Shown here: one piece after another, positions 24,489-34,403 of the stretch | How positions within the stretch are numbered: the stretch's first letter is position 1 | Layout: the number at the start of each line of letters is the position of its first letter | Source of the DNA: Paraburkholderia guartelaensis | GTDB taxonomy: Bacteria > Pseudomonadota > Gammaproteobacteria > Burkholderiales > Burkholderiaceae | Direction of reading: 5' to 3' | Assembly: GCF_004353905.1 (NCBI RefSeq) | Contig: NZ_SMOD01000002.1 | Location: 62,001-126,000, forward strand | DNA: 64,000 bases | The notes under the pieces: generated by a model | Database searches by the model: none | Seen by the model: the letters and a program-made list of their open reading frames with translations, nothing else | Told to the model about the DNA's origin: nothing | Program-made: the position numbers and the translations under genes

Positions 24489-27416
24489 ATGCATGGATCG
24501 CCGATCAGCCGAACGCTGAGCGATGAGGCACACCCAGGCACCGAATCCGGAGTGGCTTACCGGTTCGGCTCGTTCCGCCTGATTCCGTCGCAGAACACAC
24601 TGCACGATGGTGACGCGCGCGTGCTGATTGGCGGTCGAGCGCTCGACTTGCTGACCGCGCTCGTCGAACGCCGGGGAGAACTCATCACCAAGAAAGAGCT
24701 CATCGCGCGCGCGTGGCCGAAGCATGTCGTGGAGGAAGGCAATCTCAAGGTGAATATCGCGGCCTTACGCAAAGTGTTGGGAGACGAGCCCCAGGGCCAG
24801 CGCTTTATCGCGACGGTGGTCGGCCGCGGCTATCAATTCGTTGCACCCGTCGAGCGCGAAACGATGTCGGGCGCCGTAACACCGCCGCAAGCGCGTCCCC
24901 CGGTTTCGCACAACATTCCCGCCGCTCTCGTTCGACCAATCGGACGCGCGAAGACGATCCACGATCTCCTGACGCGGCTCTCGCGCGTGCGGCTACTGAC
25001 GTTGGCAGGCCCCGGCGGAATAGGCAAAACGACGGTCGCGCTGGCCGTTGCCCGCGAAATGGTCGCGCTGGGCGAACATGACGTCTGGTTCGTCAACCTT
25101 TCGCGGCTATCGGATGCGCGCTTCGTGCCTCATGCCGTCGCCAGCACGATTGGTCTTGTCGTTCACTCGGACGACATACTGCATGCACTGTCCAATTACC
25201 TCCGGCTTCGGAATCGTCCCCAGCTCATCGTGCTCGACAGCTGCGAACAGATCGTCGAGGCGGCGGCGATCATCGCCGAGCATATGATCGCGGCGGGCCC
25301 GCAAATCCATGTTCTCGCGACCAGCCGTGAGCCGCTGCACGCCGTTGGCGAATATGTGTACCGGCTCGAAGCGCTCGAAAGCCCTCCCGACTCGGCACCT
25401 ATGACGATCGACTCCGCGCGTCAATACCCCGCCGTCGAGCTTTTTATCGAGCGCGCCATTGCCGCGCGCAGCGACTTTGTGCCGTCCGATGAAAATGCGC
25501 CCGTGATCGCGCAAATCTGCCGGCGACTCGACGGCATTGCGCTGGCAATCGAGCTTGCGGCAACGCGTTTGGATGCCTTCTGCATCCGTGAGCTGCTCAG
25601 CTTGCTCGACGACCGTTTTACTGCGCTCGCGCAGGGGCGACGCACGGCGCCGGAGCGGCAGAGAACCTTGCTCGCCACACTCGACTGGAGTCATCAGTTG
25701 TTGCCCGAAGTCGAACGCGTCGTGCTGCGCCGGTTGGGCATATTTCCAGGCGTCTTTTCGCTGGGGTCGGCGGCTGCTGTTGCAGGCGACGAAAACCTGC
25801 CTTACGCCAGTGTGGTCGATGCGGTGGCAAGCCTCGTGACGAAGTCGATGCTCTCGGCCAACGTCGCCGACGATGCCTTGCGATATCGTCTTCTCGACAC
25901 GACCCGCGAATACGCGAGACGCAAGCTTGCAGATGCGAATGAGCTGAACATGGTCTCCCGTCGCCACGCTGAGCATTTTCATGACTTGTACGCGCGTGTC
26001 ACAGACTACTGGAACCGGCCGCCCGATACACGATGGCTGGGCAATCACCTGCCCACGATCGACGACGTTAGAGCCGCGCTGAACTGGGCGTTCTCCGCTC
26101 AGGGAGACACATCGCTTGGCATTGCGCTCACCGTTGCCGCTATCCCTGCGTGGATCCGGCTTTCCTCGCTGGACGAATGCCGCAGCCGAATCGAGCACGC
26201 ACTTCATCGGGCGGATGCCCGGTCGCCCGAACTCGACAGACAGCGGATGAAGCTCTACACGGCGCTTGCCGCCTCTGCGCTCTATACACGCGGAATGGTT
26301 TCGCAAGTCGACGCTGCATGCACTGCTGCCCTGGCGATTGCGGAACAGCTTGACGATGAGGAATACCAATTACGTTCGTTGTTTGCAGCCTGCTGTGGCC
26401 TGGTCTATTCCGGCAGGCACCGTGCCGCCGACGAACTGCTGCAGAAGTTCCGCTCGATTGCGAACGGAACACAGAATGAGACCGCGATGTCGGAAGGCAG
26501 CCGCCTCACAGCGTTTGCGTGGCATCACATGGGCAAACAAGCCGAGGCTCGGCGCTTGCTCGAGCGCGTGCTCGAGTGGTACGACTCACCCCATCATCGC
26601 TCTCAACTCTCCGCCAACCATGTGAGTGGACGCGAGGGAACCCGCTCGTTGATGGCAAGCGTACTGTGGACGCTGGGATGCCCGGAGCGAGCGCTGACCG
26701 AGGCGCGCCGGGCGCTCGTCGATGCACAAGAAAGCGGCCATACCTTGACGATTGGGTATGTGCTCGTGTTTGCCTTCGTTCCGCTCGCGCTTTCCGCAGG
26801 AGATCTCGCCTCGGCCGAAGACGCGCTGATTGCTTTGCAAGACACCGTTGCGAAGCACGGACTGGCGCTCTTCGAGGCGATGGCACGTGGTCTTCATGGT
26901 GCGTTTCTGGTCGAGAAAGGGAATGCTGCCGGACTCCCGATCCTCTTCGAAGCGTTGGCGCAACTCGAGCGCGAGCATATCGGAATGCGCTATCCGATGT
27001 TTGCGGGGATGTATGCCCGGGGCCTGTTGCGTTTTGGCGATCACGCACGCGCGCTAGCGGCGATCGAGGATGCGTTGGCGTGGTCAGAGGCGCACGAGGA
27101 ACTGTGGTGCATATCGGAGTTGGTAAGGATCAAGGGCGAAATACTCGCGACGCACGACGAACTCGATCCGCACGGTGTATCCGAAGCGCTTTACGTCCAC
27201 GCGATCGAAATCGCGCAGCAGCAAGGCGCGCTGTTCCTCGAACTACGCGCGGCGAAGAGCCTCGCCCGCCTCAAACTCAGGCAAGGAAAAACCGCGCAGG
27301 TGGAGTCCGTGCTTTCGCCGGTTTACGACAGATTCACCGAAAGGTGCGAAATCGTTGACTTAAAGGAATCGCGGGAATTGCTTGCCAGTGTTCACGTAGC
27401 TTCCCGGAAATTCTAA
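24489..27416 (+). CDS. winged-helix/ATPase regulator with C-terminal helical repeats
   Basis: About 975 residues. An OmpR/CadC-type winged helix occupies the first ~120 residues (FGSFRLIPS, EGNLKVNIAALRKVLGD). A STAND-type ATPase follows, with Walker A GPGGIGKTT, Walker B LIVLDSCEQI and ICRRLDGIALAIELAATRLD. The last ~450 residues are TPR-like helical repeats, probably sensing a ligand or partner. It is divergent from the diiron monooxygenase operon, so it is the best candidate for its activator. The start is uncertain: the ATG at 24489 is given, while a GTG at 24456 and an ATG at 24468 are in frame and no site has a strong ribosome signal. A shorter paralogue lies at 15830-17377. Confidence 0.88.
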   Translation: MHGSPISRTLSDEAHPGTESGVAYRFGSFRLIPSQNTLHDGDARVLIGGRALDLLTALVERRGELITKKELIARAWPKHVVEEGNLKVNIAALRKVLGDEPQGQRFIATVVGRGYQFVAPVERETMSGAVTPPQARPPVSHNIPAALVRPIGRAKTIHDLLTRLSRVRLLTLAGPGGIGKTTVALAVAREMVALGEHDVWFVNLSRLSDARFVPHAVASTIGLVVHSDDILHALSNYLRLRNRPQLIVLDSCEQIVEAAAIIAEHMIAAGPQIHVLATSREPLHAVGEYVYRLEALESPPDSAPMTIDSARQYPAVELFIERAIAARSDFVPSDENAPVIAQICRRLDGIALAIELAATRLDAFCIRELLSLLDDRFTALAQGRRTAPERQRTLLATLDWSHQLLPEVERVVLRRLGIFPGVFSLGSAAAVAGDENLPYASVVDAVASLVTKSMLSANVADDALRYRLLDTTREYARRKLADANELNMVSRRHAEHFHDLYARVTDYWNRPPDTRWLGNHLPTIDDVRAALNWAFSAQGDTSLGIALTVAAIPAWIRLSSLDECRSRIEHALHRADARSPELDRQRMKLYTALAASALYTRGMVSQVDAACTAALAIAEQLDDEEYQLRSLFAACCGLVYSGRHRAADELLQKFRSIANGTQNETAMSEGSRLTAFAWHHMGKQAEARRLLERVLEWYDSPHHRSQLSANHVSGREGTRSLMASVLWTLGCPERALTEARRALVDAQESGHTLTIGYVLVFAFVPLALSAGDLASAEDALIALQDTVAKHGLALFEAMARGLHGAFLVEKGNAAGLPILFEALAQLEREHIGMRYPMFAGMYARGLLRFGDHARALAAIEDALAWSEAHEELWCISELVRIKGEILATHDELDPHGVSEALYVHAIEIAQQQGALFLELRAAKSLARLKLRQGKTAQVESVLSPVYDRFTERCEIVDLKESRELLASVHVASRKF

Positions 27417-27460
27417 TGACAAGGTCTTCCGCTCGATCTGCTGCGCGCAATGGGGCGCAC

Positions 27461-27874
27461 TCACGTCGGCATGTTCGGGAATTGCGGAACATCCAGATGA
27501 TTGAGCCATTTGTACCGGCGCTTCGTGTACATCTCCAGCACCGGATGAATACCATCGGGATTGTCCAGGCTGCCGATCATGACGAACACCGTACCTGGAA
27601 ACGCGCCTGAATTGTTCGAAAAGAGCCGAGATCCACACTCCGGACAGAAATTGCGATCTATCCTCTTACCGGAGTCCGCTATGTAAGAGAACGAGCGCGG
27701 CTGTCCACTGAGCAGCGTGAAATCGTCTGCAGGAATGCCGAAGAAAGTCGCCATGACCCCGCCACTTGCCTTCTGGCAATCCAGGCAATAGCAATCGGCA
27801 ATAAACGTAGGATCGGCACTGAACTCGAACTTGACGGCTCCGCACGCACATCGACCCGCGTATTTCTTCGGCAT
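27461..27874 (-). CDS. GFA family (CENP-V/GFA) zinc protein
   Basis: 137 residues with the zinc-binding cysteine pattern of the glutathione-dependent formaldehyde-activating enzyme family: CAC at 9-11, CYCLDC at 28-33 and CPEC near 78-81. Most members of the family are not proven to use formaldehyde, so the reaction is left open. Single gene between the ATPase regulator (convergent) and OsmC. Confidence 0.88.
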   Translation of the reverse strand: MPKKYAGRCACGAVKFEFSADPTFIADCYCLDCQKASGGVMATFFGIPADDFTLLSGQPRSFSYIADSGKRIDRNFCPECGSRLFSNNSGAFPGTVFVMIGSLDNPDGIHPVLEMYTKRRYKWLNHLDVPQFPNMPT

Positions 27875-27952
27875 GGCCTGTTACCTCATCAGTCAGGGAA
27901 GCGGGGATCGCATCCTGCAGTAGTCCATTTCAAGCGGTGAGCCGCGAAATCA

Positions 27953-28378
27953 TCAAGTCTCGAGCTTCGCGTCCATCGTGATGGTCGCGTTCAAAACCTT
28001 CGACACCGGACAACCGGCCTTCGCATCTGCGGCGGCCTTGTCGAACACGGCCTTGTCACCGCCGGGGATTTTCACCACCACGTCGAGGTGCGAAGCGGTC
28101 ACCGCGAAGCCGCCATTAATCATGTCGAGCGTGACCGTCGCCGTCGTGGAGATTCGTTCGGGCTTCACGTTGGCTTTACCGAGTTCAGCCGATAGCGCCA
28201 TCGAAAAGCACCCCGCGTGTGCAGCCGCGATCAACTCTTCAGGATTGGTGCCGATACCATTTTCAAAGCGGGTCGAGAACGAATACTGTGTGTCCTTGAG
28301 TACGCCGCTATCCGTGGATATCGAGCCATTACCGTCTCTCAGGCCTCCTTCCCAGACCGCCGATGCCTTGCGCTTCAT
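27953..28378 (-). CDS. OsmC-family organic hydroperoxide reductase
   Basis: 141 residues. The peroxidatic and resolving cysteines are visible as Cys57 (AHAGCFSMAL) and Cys123 (AGCPVSKVL), with the family Glu in NPEELIAAA. OsmC proteins reduce organic hydroperoxides in the cytosol. AGGAGG lies five bases before the ATG at 28378, and the upstream 42 residues of open frame are discarded. It is divergent from hpnN. Confidence 0.93.
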   Translation of the reverse strand: MKRKASAVWEGGLRDGNGSISTDSGVLKDTQYSFSTRFENGIGTNPEELIAAAHAGCFSMALSAELGKANVKPERISTTATVTLDMINGGFAVTASHLDVVVKIPGGDKAVFDKAAADAKAGCPVSKVLNATITMDAKLET

Positions 28379-28581
28379 TCTGTCCTCCTGGCTTCTCGTA
28401 CTCGAAACGATTACGCCAGCCAACGGTAATTCAATTCGGCTGCACCGTACCGCGACTCGTGCGTGTACGAAAATCGTCCGATTGCGACATCGACGTGTCA
28501 GCACCGCCTCGACTACCGACCGGCACGCTGCGGATAACTACGCTACACTGGCATACCGATCGCGCTTAAACCTTCGCCATC

Positions 28582-31194
28582 ATGTCGTCGGTTGTCCGTC
28601 TCGTTTCGTGGTCCATCCGTCACCGGATCAGCGTGATCGCGTTATCGCTCGTCCTTGTGCTGCTGAGCGGTTATTACGTCTTCCATCACTTCGAGATCAA
28701 CACCGCTACGGACCGGCTGTTGACTGTCGACAAGCGGTGGGACGCCTTGTCCAAGTCGTTGGATCGCGCGTTCCCGCAACGAGGGGGCTCCATTCTCGTC
28801 GTGGTCGAATCGAATGCGCCGGAATTCGCCGATACCGCCGCCAGCGAGCTTGCCAGTGCATTACGGAAGGACACGGACCGGTTCGTTGCGGTGACACAGC
28901 CAGGTGCCGGCCCATTCTTCGAACACAACGGGTTGCTTTTTCTCCCTTTGCGCGACGTACAGTCAACAACGTCGCAGTTGACACAAGCGCGCCCATTGCT
29001 CAACGCGCTCGCCCATGACCCCAGTCTGACCGGTCTCGCCAACTTGCTGACGACGACCCTGCTTTTGCCGCTGCAAATCGGGCAGATCAAGCTCAGTCAG
29101 ATGAGTCCCCTTCTCGATCAAAGCGCGAATGTCGTAGACCGCGTGCTAGCGAACCAGCCCGCCGCTTTCTCATGGCGTTCGTTGATCGATCCCCATGCGA
29201 AGTCACCCGCGCACGCGTTCGTACTCGTGCAGCCCGTGCTGAATTACGCTTCGCTGAGGGCAGGCGGCAACGCATCCGCATTGATACGCGACACGGCGGC
29301 CTCGCTGCATCTCGATGCGAGATATGGCGCACGCGTGCGCCTTACCGGCGAACAGCCGCTCGCCGATGACGAATTCGCATCGGTTCAGGACGGTGCAGCA
29401 TTCAACGGCGCCGTGACACTGCTTGTCGTACTCGGCATTCTCTGGTTTGCGCTTCGGTCCGCCAAACTGGTGCTTGCCGTGTCCATCTGCCTCGTGGTGG
29501 GGTTGCTTATCACTGCAGCTTTGGGTCTGGTGATGGTGGGCGCTTTCAACATGATCTCTGTCGCGTTCATGGTGCTATTCGTCGGCCTGGGCGTCGACTT
29601 CGGTGTGCAGTTCACAGTGAGGTTTCGGGAAGAGCACTACAAGGACGGTCGTATTCCCGCCGCATTGGTGAATACGGCAAATACGCTAGGCGAGCGCTTG
29701 CGCCTCGCCGCCCTTGCGGTTGCCGTGAGCTTCTTTTCGTTCATTCCGACTGCGTATCGCGGTGTGTCGGAACTGGGCAAGATCGCGGGGGTGGGAATGA
29801 TCGTCGCCTGTCTCACTAGTGTGACGCTCTTGCCCGCGCTCATCGGCGTGTTACAGCCAGGAAGGGAAAAAGCATCGCCCGGCTTCAGGCACCTTGCCGA
29901 AGCCGACGACTTCCTCGACAGGCATCGCAAAGCCATGTTGGCGCTGGCAGCAGTTGCCATTCTCGGCGCATCACCGTTGTTGCTGCACCTGCGCTTCGAT
30001 TTCAATCCATTGCATCTCAAGGATCCGCATACGGAATCGATGGCAACACTGCTCGCACTGAAAGACTCGCCCGAAATAGGCATCAACAATGTGCGCGTCA
30101 TGGCGAATTCCTTGACCGAAGCCGATGCGATCGCCGCTCGCCTGTCAAAGCTGCCACAAGTGGGCCGAACGGTCACGCTAACCACGTTCATCCCGGCAGA
30201 CCAGCCAGAGAAACTCGCCGTGATTGCAAGCGCGGCCCGCGTATTGGAGCCTGTGCTGACACAGCCCACCGCGCCGCCGGCTAGCGACGCCGTTCGCGTC
30301 GACGCTTTGCGCCGGGCGGCGAACCAGTTGTCGCTTGCGGCGGAGGATCATCCCGGGCCTGGCGCCACAGAAGCGACGCGACTTTCACAAGCGCTGACCC
30401 GCCTCGCAAACGCCCCGAGCGCGACACGCGATCGTGCCGACCATGCCATGACGGCACCGTTGAAGATCGCGCTCGCGCAGTTGGCGGCGCTTCTCGATCC
30501 TGCTGAGATCACCCGCGCCAATTTGCCCACAGGGATAACGAGAGACTGGGTTGCCGCCGACGGCCAGGCCATCGTGGAGATTTCCCCCAATGTGCCAAGC
30601 GGTATCGACCCAAACGATGACGCGTTGTTGAGAGGCTTCGCCAACGCCGTGAGCGCGGCGGAGCCGAATGCGATCGGAGGGCCGATTTCGATTTTGTACT
30701 CGGCCAATCTTGTCATCAAGGCATTCCTTCAGGCTAGTGCGTACGCACTGGTAGCGATCGTCGTCATCTTATGGTTTGCGCTGCGCAGGGTCGGCGACAT
30801 CCTTCGAACCGTTGTGCCCTTGCTCGTTTCCGCGCTGTTGACACTCGAATTCTCCGTAGCGCTCGGACTGGAACTGAACTTCGCGAACATCATTGCGCTG
30901 CCGCTCATGCTTGGCGTCGGCGTTGCGTTCAAGATCTACTATGTGATCGCCTGGCGAAATGGCGCGACACGGCTGCTGGAATCCAGTCTGACTTACGCAG
31001 TTGTATTCAGCGCGGCGACAACCGGCGCAGCGTTCGGTAGCTTGTGGTTTTCACATCATCCCGGAACGTCGAGCCTCGGGGCTTTGCTCGCACTGTCGCT
31101 TGTGTCTACGCTTATTGGCGCAGTGATATTTCAACCCGTGTTGATGGGACGGCCTCGCGCTGCGCAGTTCAAAACGATGGCGTCGGCTGACTGA
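28582..31194 (+). CDS. hpnN: hopanoid-associated RND/MMPL transporter HpnN
   Basis: 870-residue inner-membrane protein of the MMPL/RND type with two repeats. Each has one N-terminal membrane helix, a large periplasmic loop and five or so helices. The N terminus ([30 protein letters not shown]) and the repeat motif [16 protein letters not shown] are typical of HpnN, which moves hopanoids to the outer membrane. No other hopanoid gene is in the window, so it stands apart from an hpn cluster here. The ribosome site is weak. Assignment rests on overall pattern, not on a search. Confidence 0.82.
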   Translation: MSSVVRLVSWSIRHRISVIALSLVLVLLSGYYVFHHFEINTATDRLLTVDKRWDALSKSLDRAFPQRGGSILVVVESNAPEFADTAASELASALRKDTDRFVAVTQPGAGPFFEHNGLLFLPLRDVQSTTSQLTQARPLLNALAHDPSLTGLANLLTTTLLLPLQIGQIKLSQMSPLLDQSANVVDRVLANQPAAFSWRSLIDPHAKSPAHAFVLVQPVLNYASLRAGGNASALIRDTAASLHLDARYGARVRLTGEQPLADDEFASVQDGAAFNGAVTLLVVLGILWFALRSAKLVLAVSICLVVGLLITAALGLVMVGAFNMISVAFMVLFVGLGVDFGVQFTVRFREEHYKDGRIPAALVNTANTLGERLRLAALAVAVSFFSFIPTAYRGVSELGKIAGVGMIVACLTSVTLLPALIGVLQPGREKASPGFRHLAEADDFLDRHRKAMLALAAVAILGASPLLLHLRFDFNPLHLKDPHTESMATLLALKDSPEIGINNVRVMANSLTEADAIAARLSKLPQVGRTVTLTTFIPADQPEKLAVIASAARVLEPVLTQPTAPPASDAVRVDALRRAANQLSLAAEDHPGPGATEATRLSQALTRLANAPSATRDRADHAMTAPLKIALAQLAALLDPAEITRANLPTGITRDWVAADGQAIVEISPNVPSGIDPNDDALLRGFANAVSAAEPNAIGGPISILYSANLVIKAFLQASAYALVAIVVILWFALRRVGDILRTVVPLLVSALLTLEFSVALGLELNFANIIALPLMLGVGVAFKIYYVIAWRNGATRLLESSLTYAVVFSAATTGAAFGSLWFSHHPGTSSLGALLALSLVSTLIGAVIFQPVLMGRPRAAQFKTMASAD

Positions 31195-31238
31195 AATCGC
31201 TCTCATCCAGAACGTGAAAGCTGACATCGCCGCGATGG

Positions 31239-31763
31239 CTAGCGTTTCGCCGCTTCCCGCAAAGCTTCGAGCAAGCTTTGGGCGTCGTGCTCTCCACCGT
31301 AGAGATGGCCATTGATAAACAGTGTGGGGGTCCCGTGCACCCCACTCCGTATCCCACTCGCGAAGTCGCTCTGGATACGCTCGTCGTAACGGCCACCGAA
31401 CGCAGCAGTCAAACTGTCTGCAGGAAGACTCAGTTCGGCGGCGTATCGCGCGATGCTTTGATCCTCCAGAGACCGCTGATTCTCGTACAAGATATTGTGA
31501 GCATCCCAAAACTTGCCAGCGGCGGCAGCGGCTTCCGAAAACTCCGCTGCATGGAGGGCATGGGCGTGCAATTCAGTCAACGGAAAGTGCCGGAAGACAA
31601 ATCGCAATTTTTCTCCCATCACGCGCTGGACCGCCGTGATGACAGCGTGCATCGCTCCGCAATAGGGGCATTCGAAATCGCCGTATTCGACTAGTGTGAC
31701 GGGCGCATCGATCGCGCCTTGCGAGTGGTCGAGCGGTCCAACAGATGGCGTAAGTTTGCTCAT
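31239..31763 (-). CDS. DsbA-like thioredoxin-fold protein
   Basis: 174 residues without a signal peptide, so probably cytosolic. The active site is Cys32-Pro-Tyr-Cys35 (FECPYCGAMHA) and the cis-proline loop is HGTPTLFING. It belongs to the DsbA/FrnE-like oxidoreductases with a helical insertion. The ATG at 31763 has AGGA upstream. It ends 44 bases after the end of hpnN, tail to tail. Confidence 0.88.
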   Translation of the reverse strand: MSKLTPSVGPLDHSQGAIDAPVTLVEYGDFECPYCGAMHAVITAVQRVMGEKLRFVFRHFPLTELHAHALHAAEFSEAAAAAGKFWDAHNILYENQRSLEDQSIARYAAELSLPADSLTAAFGGRYDERIQSDFASGIRSGVHGTPTLFINGHLYGGEHDAQSLLEALREAAKR

Positions 31764-32151
31764 GGACTGTCCTGTTGCAGGCTGCAATCGGCTGCTTCGC
31801 AGCCAGTAAGTTCTGGCGGCACTTGTTGCAACGAGCTTAGGTCGATTCACGTCACCCGAAAACTATCTGATGGGTTAAACGCATCGCTCACGAGACGCCA
31901 GGAGCTAGACCTTGGTATAGGGTGCCCGTTGAGTGACCAGTCTTCCCGACAGTTGATCGCCCCCCGCTGCCGCGGCTTAATCCGGTCCTTATTTCGGATG
32001 TTCCGCCAGACCTCGTCCCAAATATCTTCGAGATCAGACCCAGGATCCTCTCAAAAATACTGTATAAATACACAGTTCCGTTGAATATCCGCAAGACGCA
32101 ACGTGTCGCTGTCGTGCGGATCCATGAAAAGCCATTTTTGAGCACCACGGC
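31764..32151. other. intergenic region before dinB
   Basis: 388 bases between the divergent DsbA-like gene and dinB. The recognisable element is the LexA box at 32060-32075. I see no small gene with a convincing start. Confidence 0.7.
32060..32075 (+). promoter_or_regulatory. LexA (SOS) box upstream of dinB
   Basis: CTGT-ATAAATAC-ACAG is an exact match to the CTGT-N8-ACAG consensus, 76 bases before the dinB start. Its TATAAAT part could serve as the -10 element, so LexA would block RNA polymerase directly. Confidence 0.9.
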
Positions 32152-33297
32152 ATGCCAGATGATCGGCGCATAGCCCACATCGACATGGACGCATTCTTTG
32201 CGTCCTGTGAACTGTCGCAGTATCCCGAACTACGTGGCGAGGCCATGGTGGTTGCCGGGCGCCGCTCGGATGCGCCGCGGACAAACCCGGACGGCACACG
32301 TGAGTTCTCCCGGCTACGTGACTATGTCGGCAGAGGCGTGCTGACCACCGCGACCTACGAAGCGCGCGCACTCGGCGTTCATTCGGGAATGCCCGCAATG
32401 AAGGCCGCCCGCTTAGCGCCAGATGCGATTCTCCTTCCCGTGAACTTCGATCTCTACCGGTCGTACTCGCGGTTATTCAAAGATGCTGTTCGGTCAATCA
32501 GTTCGAACATAGAAGACGTTGGCATCGACGAAGTTTACGCAGACGTTTCACACACGGACGGCGATTCCGAAGCAATCGCGCGCAAATTGAAGGCTGCAGT
32601 CTTCGAAGCAACCAATCTCACGTGCTCTGTCGGCATCGCGCCGAACAAGCTGCTGGCGAAGCTGTGCTCCGATATGCAAAAGCCAGACGGCATCACGATC
32701 CTGAAGCTCGAGGACGTGCGATCGAAGATTTGGCCAATGGCCGCAAGCAAGATCAACGGCGTCGGCCCCAAGGCGGCCGCCAGGCTCGCGTCTTTGGGAA
32801 TAACGACCATCGGTGAGATCGCCTCGCGCGACGAGAGCTGGCTCGTGGAGCACTTTGGACGAAGCTACGGGGCGTGGCTTCGCAGAGTCTCTCACGGGCT
32901 CGATGACAGGCCTGTGGTGACATATAGCGAGCCCGTCTCGATGAGCCGCGAAACCACATTCGAGCGGGACCTGCACGCGGTACGTCACCGGCAGGAACTG
33001 GGCGCCGCTTTTACCCGCCTCTGCGAACAGGTTGCGCTCGATCTCCAGCGCAAGGGCTATCTGGCCAGGAAGATCGGCATCAAGCTGCGCTTCAATGACT
33101 TCAAGACAGTAACGCGTGACGTCACGCTTTCTGAGCCTATTGCCGACGCGAAAGCGTTGCGGCGCGCGGCAACTGAGTGCCTGAAAAGAGTCGAGCTTGT
33201 TAAATCCATCAGACTATTGGGAGTCAAGGCCGGCAACCTCCAACCCGTCGGAGAAGCTTCTGATAAAGAGTCTCCTCAATTCACGCTGGATTTCTAG
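32152..33297 (+). CDS. dinB: DNA polymerase IV (Y-family)
   Basis: 381-residue error-prone translesion polymerase. The N terminus HIDMDAFFASCE carries the first catalytic Asp. The second acidic cluster is in GIDEVYADV (canonical SIDEAF-type). The thumb has HhH-like motifs (INGVGPKAAARLASLG) and the little finger follows. DinB bypasses lesions during SOS, in agreement with the LexA box upstream. The ribosome site is weak. The length is somewhat above the ~350 of E. coli DinB. Confidence 0.92.
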   Translation: MPDDRRIAHIDMDAFFASCELSQYPELRGEAMVVAGRRSDAPRTNPDGTREFSRLRDYVGRGVLTTATYEARALGVHSGMPAMKAARLAPDAILLPVNFDLYRSYSRLFKDAVRSISSNIEDVGIDEVYADVSHTDGDSEAIARKLKAAVFEATNLTCSVGIAPNKLLAKLCSDMQKPDGITILKLEDVRSKIWPMAASKINGVGPKAAARLASLGITTIGEIASRDESWLVEHFGRSYGAWLRRVSHGLDDRPVVTYSEPVSMSRETTFERDLHAVRHRQELGAAFTRLCEQVALDLQRKGYLARKIGIKLRFNDFKTVTRDVTLSEPIADAKALRRAATECLKRVELVKSIRLLGVKAGNLQPVGEASDKESPQFTLDF

Positions 33298-33381
33298 TAC
33301 GCGAGCCTGATTTTCGGTTAGATTCTCAAAGCAACTAACCCAGAAGACTTTCAGACACTTTTCAGTCAAGAACTTCTTCGC

Positions 33382-34401
33382 ATGAGTTCCCGCGTATTCA
33401 CGGTCGATGCCTCCAGTCCGTTTGAACACGGCATGAATCACAATCATTTCAGCGTACGGGGTGAACCGCCGCATCGTCGGTTGCTCGCCTGGCGGGACCG
33501 GGTGGGTCATCTTATTGACGTGCTGCCCTCGCGATCCGGCCTCGAGAAGCCGTTTCAGGCTTCAATCGACCGCTATCAGGTGGGCGAGCTTGTCTTGACT
33601 GACTGCCGCTCGGATCTGATCATGCTCGAGCGCTCTCAGGCGCGGATCTCGACTGACCGGGTACGCGACTTCGTCTTTCATGTGTTTCTGGAGGGCGCGG
33701 TTGAGAACGTCTCCGTGCGCACCTCGCAGCGCGATACCGCGACCTCGCCCGCCAGCATCCTTGCACTCGATATGAACCAGCCCGTTCGCATGCAACGCCA
33801 GGCATGCAGGGTGATCGCGTTTTTCGTGCCCGGCGAGTTGATTCAGAAAGTCTTCCCTGATCCAGAGGCCATCCACGGCCGTATGCTCAATGCATCGATG
33901 CCGCTCGTGCCGTTGATCATCGAGCACGTTACGACGCTTAGCGGGAGCATCGCAAGCATGAGCGCCGCCGAGGTGGACGGCGCAATACGCGCGGCGGCGG
34001 AACTTCTCGTCGCTGCGTTTGGACGCGAGGCGGGCCTGAGCGGCGACACGCGCGCCGCAGCGCGGGCGGCCATGTTCGGCCAGGTACGGCAATATGTTCA
34101 GGCGCACCTGAGCGAAAGTGATCTCTCGCCCGAAAGCGTGCTCAATGCGCTTGAACTTCCGCGCCCGACGCTCTATCGCCTGTTCCAGCACGAAGGCGGG
34201 CTTGGGGCCTATATCCGAAACTTGCGGCTACGCCGCGCGGCCGATGAACTAATCCGGTATCCGCACGTCACGGTGATCGAGATTGCCTACGGACTCGGCT
34301 TCAAAAGCGCCTCTGATTTCACGCGCGCTTTCCGGCGCGCCTACGATATGGCGCCTCAGGATTTTCGGGCGCTGGCTAGCAAGCGGACTCAGTCGAGGTG
34401 A
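33382..34401 (+). CDS. AraC family transcriptional regulator
   Basis: 339 residues. An N-terminal AraC-binding-like sensor domain of the AraC_binding_2 type (about 40-215) is followed by a C-terminal double HTH (PESVLNALELPRPTLYRLF and VIEIAYGLGFKSASDFTRAF). It is convergent with the MHS-type transporter gene and may control it, or the CoA-transferase cassette behind it. The start is uncertain; an ATG at 33433 is an alternative. Confidence 0.88.
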   Translation: MSSRVFTVDASSPFEHGMNHNHFSVRGEPPHRRLLAWRDRVGHLIDVLPSRSGLEKPFQASIDRYQVGELVLTDCRSDLIMLERSQARISTDRVRDFVFHVFLEGAVENVSVRTSQRDTATSPASILALDMNQPVRMQRQACRVIAFFVPGELIQKVFPDPEAIHGRMLNASMPLVPLIIEHVTTLSGSIASMSAAEVDGAIRAAAELLVAAFGREAGLSGDTRAAARAAMFGQVRQYVQAHLSESDLSPESVLNALELPRPTLYRLFQHEGGLGAYIRNLRLRRAADELIRYPHVTVIEIAYGLGFKSASDFTRAFRRAYDMAPQDFRALASKRTQSR

Positions 34402-34403
34402 TT

